Part shown: positions 13,153-20,043 of the stretch, piece by piece
How positions within the stretch are numbered: position 1 is the first letter of the stretch
Layout of the letters: the number at the start of each line of letters is the position of its first letter
Source: RGIG1666 sp045595745
GTDB taxonomy: Bacteria > Bacillota > Clostridia > UBA1381 > UBA9506
Direction of reading: 5' to 3'
Length of the DNA stretch: 20,043 nucleotides
Assembly: GCA_045595745.1 (NCBI GenBank)
Contig: JAZOBB010000035.1
Location: 1-20,043, forward strand
Notes under the pieces: model-generated
What the model was told of the DNA's origin: nothing
Seen by the model: the letters and a program-made list of their open reading frames with translations, nothing else
Database searches by the model: none
Program-made: the position numbers and the translations under genes

Positions 13153-16100
13153 TTATACATCAATCAGGTTAACCATATTAAGCTCTTCACGCGATACACC
13201 CGATTTCATACTGCGAATATATGCTTTAGCAGTATCTAAAGAGGTAAGACACGGAATAGAATGCTCTACGGTTTTACGACGGATTTTAAAGCCGTCACGT
13301 CCCGGCTGGCGACCTCTTGTCGGGGTATTAATTACCATATCGAATTTGCCCTCTTGCATAAGGTCCATAATATCAGGACTTCCCTCGCCAATCTTTTTAA
13401 CAACACTTGTTGCTACGCAGTTTTTGTTAAGATAATGCGCAGTATTTGCGGTTGCAAAAAGATTGTAGCCCATTTCTTCAAAATCCTTAGCAATATCGAG
13501 CATTTCGCGCTTGTCGTTATCACGAACAGTAATTAAAACATTACCCTTGCCGCTCATTTTAAATCCTGCGGCAAGCAGGCCTTTATAAAGAGCCTCGCCA
13601 AATGTCTTAGAAATACCCAAAACCTCACCTGTTGATTTCATTTCAGGTCCTAAGGATGCATCAACATCGTGGAGCTTTTCAAATGAGAATACCGGCACCT
13701 TAACCGCAACATATTCTCCTTCAGGATGCAAGCCTGTTCCGCATCCCATATCCTTTAATTTTTCGCCTAAAACGCAACGTGTAGCAAGGTCAACCATGGG
13801 TACATTTGTTACCTTTGAAATGTATGGCACTGTACGTGAAGAACGCGGGTTAACCTCGATTACATATACCTCATCTTCATATAAAACGAACTGAATGTTT
13901 ACTAAACCTACAACGTGGAGCGCACGTGCAAGCTTTTTGGTATAGTCAACGAGTATATCCTTATGCTTTTGCGAAATTGTCTGTGTAGGATAAACCGATA
14001 TAGAGTCGCCTGAGTGAACACCCGCTCTTTCTAAATGCTCCATAATACCGGGGATTAAAATATCCTCACCGTCACAGATTGCATCGACTTCAAGCTCTTT
14101 ACCCATCATATATTTATCTACCAAAATCGGATGCTCCTGCTTAATCATGGTAATGATGTCCATAAATTCTTTAACATCATTATCGTTAAATGCGATTTCC
14201 ATACCCTGACCGCCAAGCACATATGACGGACGAACCAAAACTGGATAACCAAGCTCGTTTGCCGCCTCTAATGCTTCTGAATGTGTGAATACTGTGCGGC
14301 CTGCAGGACGCGGAATATTGCACTGCTCTAAAATCTCGTCAAACAGTTCTCTGTCTTCTGCGGCATCGACATCTTCTGCCTTTGTTCCTAAGATGTTTAC
14401 ACCCATATCTTTAAGAGCCTGTGTCAGCTTGATAGCTGTCTGACCGCCAAACTGAACGAGTGCACCATAGGGTTTTTCAACCTCGACTATGTTTGCAACA
14501 TCTTCTGCTGTTAGTGGCTCAAAATAAAGCTTGTCTGCTGTGTCAAAGTCAGTACTTACTGTTTCAGGGTTATTATTTACTATAATTGTTTCATAACCCT
14601 CTTCTTTTAAAGCCCATACAGCGTGAACTGAGCAATAGTCGAACTCTATACCCTGACCGATTCGAATCGGACCCGAGCCGATAACTAAAACCTTCTTTTT
14701 ATCAGAAGGTCTGGCTTCTGAATAACGGTCATAGGTTGAATAATAGTACGGAGTTTTTGCCTCGAACTCTGCTGCGCAGGTATCAACCATTTTATAGGTA
14801 GGAAGAATATCGTAACGCTTGCGAAGGGCCATAACCTCTGCCTCTTTCATTGCGGCATATTCTGCGATTGCCTTATCGGTAAAGCCCATACGTTTTGCCT
14901 TGCGCAAGATATCACGTGATAAGTTACCCGACTTTAACATATTCTCCATATCAACAATGTTTTTGAGCTTATCTAAGAAGAACTCATCAATCATTGTAAT
15001 ATCGTGAATTGCGTCAAGCGAAACACCACGGCGAATAGCCTCGCAGATTACGAAGAAGCGTTCGTCATCAATTACATTTAAACGTTTTTCGATTTCTTTT
15101 TTCGGCAGATTTTTAAGCTTTGGCATTTCAAAAGTATGAAGTCCTAACTCTAAAGAACGAACGGATTTCATCAAGCCGCCCTCGATTGAATCAGAAATAG
15201 CCATAATTTCGCCTGTTGCTTTCATCTGTGTTCCGAGTGTGCGTTTTGCTTTAACAAATTTATCAAACGGCCATTTCGGGAACTTGACAACAACATAGTC
15301 AATTGTCGGCTCGAAGCACGCATAAGTTGTGCCTGTAACCGCATTTTTAATTTCGTCAAGTCCGTATCCAACAGCAATTTTTGATGCAACCTTTGCAATA
15401 GGATATCCTGTTGCTTTAGATGCTAAAGCTGATGAACGCGAAAGTCTGGGGTTAACCTCGATAACCGCATACTCAAAGCTTTCAGGATGAAGTGCAAACT
15501 GGCAGTTACATCCGCCCTCGATGCCGAGTGCGTTTATAATATTTAAAGATGCATTTCTGAGCATCTGATACTCTTTCTCTGAAAGGGTCTGAGCAGGAGC
15601 AACAACGATAGAATCACCTGTGTGAATACCGACAGGGTCAATGTTTTCCATTGAGCAAACAGTAATTGCATTGCCCTTTGCATCACGAATAACCTCAAAC
15701 TCAATTTCCTTCCAGCCAGAGATACATTTTTCGATAAGAACCTGATGCACACGTGAAAGTCTTAAACCGTTGGTTGCAATTTCTTCTAATTCTTGTTCGG
15801 TATATGCAATACCGCCGCCTGTACCGCCCAAGGTATATGCAGGACGAACAATAACCGGAAGACCGATTTCTCTTGCAAATTCGAGTGCATCCTCATAGGT
15901 GTCTACAACCCTTGATGCTATACACGGCTCACCGATTTCTTCCATTGTGTCTTTAAACGCCTGACGGTCTTCAGCCTTTTTAATTGCTGTGGTGTTGGTA
16001 CCTAAGAGCTTTACACCCATTTTGTCAAGATAACCCTCTTCAGCAAGCTCCATTGCAAGATTAAGACCTGTCTGTCCGCCCAACGTTGGCAAAATACTGT

Positions 16101-16350
16101 CAGGACGTTCAATTTCGATTACTTTTTTTACAACATCTGAAACGAGCGGCTCGATATAAATTTTATCTGCCATCATTTTATCAGTCATAATGGTTGCGGG
16201 GTTAGAGTTAATCAATACAACCTCTAAGCCTTCCTCCTGCAGAGCACGGCAAGCCTGTGTTCCCGCATAGTCAAACTCTGCCGCCTGACCTATAACTATC
16301 GGACCTGAGCCGATAACCAATACTTTTTTAATATCTTCTCTCTTCGGCAT
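13153..16350 (-). CDS. carB: Carbamoyl-phosphate synthase large subunit
   Basis: At 1065 residues this is full-length CarB, which makes carbamoyl phosphate from bicarbonate, ammonia and two ATP for pyrimidine and arginine synthesis. Two homologous ATP-grasp halves are visible. The first opens KVLVIGSGPIVIGQAAEFDY (9-28) with RPAYTLGGTGGGI near 169. The second opens KVLVIGSGPIRIGQGIEFDY near 555 with RPSYVLGGQGMEIA near 710. The oligomerisation region lies between, and the C-terminal MGS-like allosteric domain (about 935-1065) contains INTPTRGRQPGRDGFKIRR. GGGAGG precedes the ATG. That ATG overlaps the carA stop by one base (TAATG), which implies translational coupling. Because carA looks altered at its glutaminase site, this subunit may depend more than usual on free ammonia. 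Confidence 0.97.
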   Translation of the reverse strand: MPKREDIKKVLVIGSGPIVIGQAAEFDYAGTQACRALQEEGLEVVLINSNPATIMTDKMMADKIYIEPLVSDVVKKVIEIERPDSILPTLGGQTGLNLAMELAEEGYLDKMGVKLLGTNTTAIKKAEDRQAFKDTMEEIGEPCIASRVVDTYEDALEFAREIGLPVIVRPAYTLGGTGGGIAYTEQELEEIATNGLRLSRVHQVLIEKCISGWKEIEFEVIRDAKGNAITVCSMENIDPVGIHTGDSIVVAPAQTLSEKEYQMLRNASLNIINALGIEGGCNCQFALHPESFEYAVIEVNPRLSRSSALASKATGYPIAKVASKIAVGYGLDEIKNAVTGTTYACFEPTIDYVVVKFPKWPFDKFVKAKRTLGTQMKATGEIMAISDSIEGGLMKSVRSLELGLHTFEMPKLKNLPKKEIEKRLNVIDDERFFVICEAIRRGVSLDAIHDITMIDEFFLDKLKNIVDMENMLKSGNLSRDILRKAKRMGFTDKAIAEYAAMKEAEVMALRKRYDILPTYKMVDTCAAEFEAKTPYYYSTYDRYSEARPSDKKKVLVIGSGPIRIGQGIEFDYCSVHAVWALKEEGYETIIVNNNPETVSTDFDTADKLYFEPLTAEDVANIVEVEKPYGALVQFGGQTAIKLTQALKDMGVNILGTKAEDVDAAEDRELFDEILEQCNIPRPAGRTVFTHSEALEAANELGYPVLVRPSYVLGGQGMEIAFNDNDVKEFMDIITMIKQEHPILVDKYMMGKELEVDAICDGEDILIPGIMEHLERAGVHSGDSISVYPTQTISQKHKDILVDYTKKLARALHVVGLVNIQFVLYEDEVYVIEVNPRSSRTVPYISKVTNVPMVDLATRCVLGEKLKDMGCGTGLHPEGEYVAVKVPVFSFEKLHDVDASLGPEMKSTGEVLGISKTFGEALYKGLLAAGFKMSGKGNVLITVRDNDKREMLDIAKDFEEMGYNLFATANTAHYLNKNCVATSVVKKIGEGSPDIMDLMQEGKFDMVINTPTRGRQPGRDGFKIRRKTVEHSIPCLTSLDTAKAYIRSMKSGVSREELNMVNLIDV

Positions 16351-17426
16351 TATTTGTTTCCTCCCATCATTTCGATAAACCGCTCAAGCATATATTTTGT
16401 GCTGTGCGCTCCGGGAACTGCGCCCGGGTGGAACGCTATTGAAAATGCCGGACGATTAACATATTCCAAGCCCTCTATAGCCTGGTCATTTACATTTATA
16501 TGAGACACCTTAAGCACCTTTTCGTCAATTGAATTGCTATCAACTGTATAGCCGTAATTTTCGCTTGTTATATAGGTACGACCGCTTGCTAAATCTTTAA
16601 CCGGCTGATTTGCACCGCGATGTCCGAATTTCATTTTCTTTGTTTTTGCACCTGCCGCTACAGCAAGAATTAAATGCCCTAAGCATATTCCCATAACAGG
16701 AATGTTTGAATCTAAAAGCTTCTTTGCAGTTTCAATCTGAGTTGGGCACTCGCTCGGGTCTGAAGGACCATTTGACAGAACTATGCCGTCAGGCTTGTCC
16801 GCTAAAATCTCGTCAGCAGATGCTCTTGCCGGATAAACAGTAACTGTGCAATCTTGCGCTGCGATGTTTTCAATGATACTGCGTTTAGCTCCTAAATCAA
16901 GCATAGCAACTTTATGCTTTCCGCTTCCTACAGTATACTTTTCTTTACAGCTTACAGCATCTAAAACCGCGCCAACTTTATATGCTTTAAGCTCGTCTTT
17001 GCGATTTTCGTAATCAAAGTTTGCATCAAATGTAATAACTCCATTCATAACACCTTCGGAACGAAGCTTTATTGTAAGTGCACGTGTATCGATACCCGCT
17101 AAAGTAATAATATTATGTTTTTTAAGATAATCCTCTAACTTTCCTTTGCAGCGGAAATTGTTGGGATTAAGCGAAGGCTCTTTAATGATAAGACCTTTTA
17201 AAGTAGGTTTTTCTGATTCGTTATCCTCATCATTTATTCCGCAGTTTCCGATAAGCGGATATGTCATCATAACCATAAGTCCTGCATTTGACGGGTCTGT
17301 GAGTGTTTGCTGATATCCAACCATACCGGTCTGGAACACTACTTCTCCGATTACTTCGCCCTCTGCTCCAAAGCTCTCACCTTCGAACACAGTGCCGTCT
17401 TCTAATACCAAATATGCTTTTTTCAA
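16350..17426 (-). CDS. carA: Carbamoyl-phosphate synthase small subunit with altered glutaminase site, TTG start
   Basis: The 358-residue protein normally hydrolyses glutamine and channels ammonia to CarB. The N-terminal CarA domain (1-150: GYQQTLTDPS, TYPLIGNCG, AGIDTRALT) and a class I amidotransferase domain (about 172-358) are complete. The nucleophile C248 in GICLGH and H333 are kept. Several other positions differ from what I know as near-invariant: SNGPSDP instead of SNGPGDP (S222, oxyanion region), GHL instead of GHQ (L252), NYG instead of NHG (Y291) and HPG instead of HPE (G335, the third member of the Cys-His-Glu triad). The HPG codons CAC CCG GGC read clearly from the DNA. The start is TTG 17426, with GGGAGGAG 6 bases upstream. 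It follows pyrF by 45 bases and overlaps carB. Confidence 0.93.
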   Translation of the reverse strand: MKKAYLVLEDGTVFEGESFGAEGEVIGEVVFQTGMVGYQQTLTDPSNAGLMVMMTYPLIGNCGINDEDNESEKPTLKGLIIKEPSLNPNNFRCKGKLEDYLKKHNIITLAGIDTRALTIKLRSEGVMNGVITFDANFDYENRKDELKAYKVGAVLDAVSCKEKYTVGSGKHKVAMLDLGAKRSIIENIAAQDCTVTVYPARASADEILADKPDGIVLSNGPSDPSECPTQIETAKKLLDSNIPVMGICLGHLILAVAAGAKTKKMKFGHRGANQPVKDLASGRTYITSENYGYTVDSNSIDEKVLKVSHINVNDQAIEGLEYVNRPAFSIAFHPGAVPGAHSTKYMLERFIEMMGGNK

Positions 17427-17471
17427 GCTGACTCCTCCCTTGATTTATTCTATATATTGTGACATTTTTTA

Positions 17472-18389
17472 TTATAAGAAACGAACAATATCTTCTTTCA
17501 TACGCAAAGCCTCTTCTTTAGCTGCCTTTGCGTAATCCTTTTCGGGTGCTCCGCTCTTTTTATATGCACACATAATTGAACGGGAAGCATTAATAATAGC
17601 ACCTAAACCGTCAGAATTAAATGCTTTTGCAACATCCTCTGCTTTGCCGCCCTGTGCACCGTAGCCCGGAACTAAGAAATAAGTTTTGGGCATAATTTTT
17701 CTAAGGTCTGATATCTGCTGCGGATAGGTTGCACCAACAACTGCGCCAACACCTGAATATCCGCTTGCGCCGATGGTGCTTTCGCCCCATTTATTTACTA
17801 AACCTGCAACTCTTTCGTACAGAGTGTTTTCATCTATTTTAAGGTCTTGGAATTCGCCCGATGACGGATTCGAGGTTTTTACCAGGACGAAAATTCCCTT
17901 ATCCTTTTCTTCGCACAGCTTAACAAACGGCATAACTCCGTCTGTTCCCAAATATGGATTTACAGTCAGGCAATCTGCCGGAAAATCTGTCCATACAGCA
18001 TCATCGTCAATTTTTGATTCGCCTAAGTATGCCGCTGCATATGCCTCGGCAGTTGAGCCGATATCATTTCTTTTACCGTCTAATATAACATAAAGACCCT
18101 TTTCTTTTGCATAGCTTACGGTTTTTGCAAGTGCCTCTAAACCCGATAAGCCATACATTTCGTAATATGCCATCTGAGGCTTTACTGCAGGAACAACATC
18201 GCAAAGCTCGTCAATCAGTCCTTTATTAAACTGAAAAAGAGCTTCGCCTGCACCGCGTGCATTTTTACCGTATTTTTCAAATGCCTCCTGCTTCATATAT
18301 TCGGGAACATAATCAAGCTTAGGGTCTAAACCCGCAACTGTTGGATTCCCTGTCTTTTTAATTTTTTCAATCAGTAATTCCATTGACAT
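17472..18389 (-). CDS. pyrF: Orotidine 5'-phosphate decarboxylase, PyrF type 2
   Basis: The 305-residue protein decarboxylates OMP to UMP, the last step of de novo pyrimidine synthesis. The catalytic motif LDGKRNDIGSTA (103-114) carries the alternating charged D-K-D array, and VAGLDPKLDYVP (18-29) and VPGYGAQGGKAED near 240 complete the TIM-barrel phosphate and base sites. The length is typical of the longer type 2 enzymes (about 300 residues) rather than the 230-residue type 1. ATG 18389 is preferred over the in-frame ATG two codons later because AGGGAGGC lies 7 bases before it. It starts 20 bases after pyrC on the same strand. Confidence 0.95.
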   Translation of the reverse strand: MSMELLIEKIKKTGNPTVAGLDPKLDYVPEYMKQEAFEKYGKNARGAGEALFQFNKGLIDELCDVVPAVKPQMAYYEMYGLSGLEALAKTVSYAKEKGLYVILDGKRNDIGSTAEAYAAAYLGESKIDDDAVWTDFPADCLTVNPYLGTDGVMPFVKLCEEKDKGIFVLVKTSNPSSGEFQDLKIDENTLYERVAGLVNKWGESTIGASGYSGVGAVVGATYPQQISDLRKIMPKTYFLVPGYGAQGGKAEDVAKAFNSDGLGAIINASRSIMCAYKKSGAPEKDYAKAAKEEALRMKEDIVRFL

Positions 18390-18409
18390 TTTTAAAGCCT
18401 CCCTTTATT

Positions 18410-19711
18410 TTAAAGCATTATACCCTGATTTACAACTATCTTACCATCTACTATTGTATATTCTACTTTTCCGTTTAAGCGGTATCCGTCATACGGTGAG
18501 TTTTTGGATTTTGATAAAAAGCTCTTTACATCAACCGTATATTCTTCATCAGGATTAAAAATAATTATATCTGCCGGTTTGCCTTCTGCAATTATACCCT
18601 TATTAATTGACAACAGATTTGCCGGATTAAGTGACATTTTACAAATCAGCTCACTAAGTGTGAGCTTGCCGGTTTTTACAAGGTATGTTATACCCAATCC
18701 TAAAGCGGTTTCAAAACCGATAATTCCATTTAAGGCTTTGTCAAACTCTAAGTTCTTTTCGTCAATATGGTGTGGTGCATGGTCTGTTGCAATAACATCT
18801 ATTGTTCCGTCGCAAAGACCTTCGATAATAGCCTCTAAATCCTCTTGTGTTCTAAGAGGCGGATTCATTTTAGCATTTGTGTTAAAGCCCTCTACTGCCG
18901 CTTCGGTCAGTGTAAAGTAATGAGGACAGGTTTCGCAAGTTACGTTTACTCCTCGTTTTTTAGCCTGGCGAACAAGCTCTACTCCGCCCTTTGTGCTTAC
19001 GTGGCAAATGTGAACACGTGTTTTTGTTTCTTCAGCTAAAATTATATCTCTTGCAATCTGAACATCCTCAACTGCGTTTGATATGCCCTTTAAGCCCAGA
19101 TAAGTTGCCATATAACCCTCGTTCATAACTCCGCCGTCTAAAAGCTCAAGCTCTTCGCAGTGCGAAACAACCAAGGTGTCGAACATATCGGCATATTCTA
19201 AAGCTCTTCGCATAATATTAGCATTTTGTACAGGTCTGCCATCATCAGAAATTGCAACAACACCCGCAAATTTAAGCTCGCCGATGTCTGCTAAAACCTC
19301 TCCCTTTAAGCCTTTTGTTACTGCACCTATGGGATAAACATTAACCTTTCCCACCTGTGCCGCACGGTTTATTACATATTCGGCAATCGGTGCATTATCA
19401 ATCGGCGGATTTGTGTTTGGCATACACGCAACCGATGTAAAACCACCCATTGCAGCTGCCTTGGTTCCGCTTTCGATATCCTCTTTATATTCCTGACCCG
19501 GCTCACGAAGGTGACAATGCATATCTACCAATCCGGGAGAAACTACCTTGCCCTTAGCATCAATTTCGGTCAGTTCAGATAAATCTTCAAACTTTTCCGA
19601 AAGATTCTCGCCAATTTCTTCAATAACTCCGTTTTCTATATAAACATCTAAAACCTGGTCTGTATTTGTTTTGGGGTCAATAACCCGACCGCCCTTAATT
19701 AATATTCTCAT
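18410..19711 (-). CDS. pyrC: Dihydroorotase, multifunctional-complex type
   Basis: The 433-residue zinc amidohydrolase cyclises carbamoyl aspartate to dihydroorotate. Metal-binding residues are visible in order: DMHCHLREPG (H65, H67), the bridging aspartate in ISDDGRP (156-157), SHCEE (H184), HICHVS (H237) and IATDHAPHH (D310). The beginning MRILIKGGRVIDP and the C-terminal strand KVEYTIVDGKIV are typical of the class I family. Its ATG overlaps the pyrB stop by four bases (ATGA, 19711-19708), and GGGAGG lies inside the end of pyrB, so the two are translationally coupled. Confidence 0.96.
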   Translation of the reverse strand: MRILIKGGRVIDPKTNTDQVLDVYIENGVIEEIGENLSEKFEDLSELTEIDAKGKVVSPGLVDMHCHLREPGQEYKEDIESGTKAAAMGGFTSVACMPNTNPPIDNAPIAEYVINRAAQVGKVNVYPIGAVTKGLKGEVLADIGELKFAGVVAISDDGRPVQNANIMRRALEYADMFDTLVVSHCEELELLDGGVMNEGYMATYLGLKGISNAVEDVQIARDIILAEETKTRVHICHVSTKGGVELVRQAKKRGVNVTCETCPHYFTLTEAAVEGFNTNAKMNPPLRTQEDLEAIIEGLCDGTIDVIATDHAPHHIDEKNLEFDKALNGIIGFETALGLGITYLVKTGKLTLSELICKMSLNPANLLSINKGIIAEGKPADIIIFNPDEEYTVDVKSFLSKSKNSPYDGYRLNGKVEYTIVDGKIVVNQGIML

Positions 19712-20043
19712 TCGATTATTCCTCCCTTGGTCAGAATATCAAGTACAGCCATTCTGACTGCCACTCCGTTAGTTACCTGTTCGTTTATTTTACTTGCGTC
19801 TGTTTCCATAATCGCACTTGTAAGCTCAACACCACGGTTTACAGGACCAGGATGCATCAAAAGTGCATCGGGCTTTGCAAACTTCATTCTTTGGTCGTCT
19901 ATACCGAAAAAGCGATGATATTCTCTTAAACTTGGTATTAAACCGCTTTTTTGTCTTTCCTGTTGGATTCTTAAACCGATTACAACATCGGCATCAATCA
20001 TTGCCTCGTGCACACTTTGATATGCTTTAGCTCCCAGCTTTTC
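19708..20043 (-). CDS. pyrB: Aspartate carbamoyltransferase catalytic chain, C-terminal part (runs off right edge)
   Basis: The minus-strand frame is open to the last base and gives the C-terminal 111 residues, starting EKLGAKAYQSVHEAMIDADVV. The segment LRIQQERQ and the signature LMHPGPVNRGVEL identify aspartate carbamoyltransferase, which joins carbamoyl phosphate to aspartate. The ending QVTNGVAVRMAVLDIL is also typical. About two thirds of the gene, including the carbamoyl-phosphate-binding SxRT motif, lies outside the window, as do the operon promoter and any PyrR or pyrI control. The gene ends TGA, overlapping the pyrC start. Confidence 0.95.
   Translation of the reverse strand, partial: EKLGAKAYQSVHEAMIDADVVIGLRIQQERQKSGLIPSLREYHRFFGIDDQRMKFAKPDALLMHPGPVNRGVELTSAIMETDASKINEQVTNGVAVRMAVLDILTKGGIIE

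Noticed and set aside
17427..17471. PyrR or T-box attenuator inside the pyrimidine operon
   Set aside because: The largest gap is 45 bases, with no hairpin plus T-run; any attenuator should lie upstream of pyrB, outside the window.

Overview
The window looks like chromosomal core DNA from a low-GC, anaerobic Gram-positive bacterium of the class Clostridia (Bacillota). The evidence is A+T-rich sequence, strong AGGAGG-type ribosome binding sites, a bifunctional AdhE, a DUF421/DUF4363 pair, a RodA/DegV pair, a type-2 PyrF and a clustered pyrimidine operon. I see no transposase, integrase, phage gene, CRISPR array, tRNA or rRNA. I cannot name genus or species from the sequence alone.

Layout. 1-1971 (minus strand): a DegV fatty-acid-binding protein, cut by the window edge, lies downstream of the cell-elongation glycosyltransferase RodA. 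2073-4673 (plus): a lone AraC-type regulator, a two-gene membrane pair (DUF421 YetF-like plus DUF4363) and a 55-residue cysteine-rich protein, each followed by a hairpin. 4707-7438: a structured leader and the bifunctional aldehyde/alcohol dehydrogenase AdhE, ending at a terminator that faces the next gene. 7449-10342 (minus): a secreted leucine-rich-repeat (BspA-like) protein behind a structured leader RNA that has its own promoter and terminator, then a D,D-carboxypeptidase. 10435-11878 (plus): hibernation factor HPF behind a sigma-B-like promoter, a roughly 230-nt multi-helix element, and SmpB. 11918-20043 (minus): pyrB-pyrC-pyrF-carA-carB-apgM, tightly spaced and in places overlapping, ending at a bidirectional terminator shared with smpB. 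The first gene, pyrB, runs off the right edge.

Function. The right 8 kb makes UMP precursors from bicarbonate, a nitrogen donor, aspartate and orotate intermediates; pyrK, pyrD and pyrE are not in the window. HPF and SmpB are both ribosome-maintenance factors and flank the structured element. RodA and the carboxypeptidase serve the cell wall. AdhE serves fermentative NADH disposal.

The parts most worth a second look are non-coding or hidden inside an ordinary gene. (1) The element at 11111-11341 folds as a three-helix junction whose non-Watson-Crick pairs are all G-U on the plus strand, and a fragment of its 3' end recurs at 3157-3206. (2) A structured leader at 8964-9119 appears to be the only visible transcriptional entry to the LRR surface-protein gene. 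(3) A 12/12 match to the Bacillus sigma-B consensus precedes hpf. (4) CarA keeps its cysteine and histidine but has changed several normally conserved glutaminase positions. (5) smpB has a full-consensus promoter but no ATG start. All folding statements are hand pairings, not computed energies.
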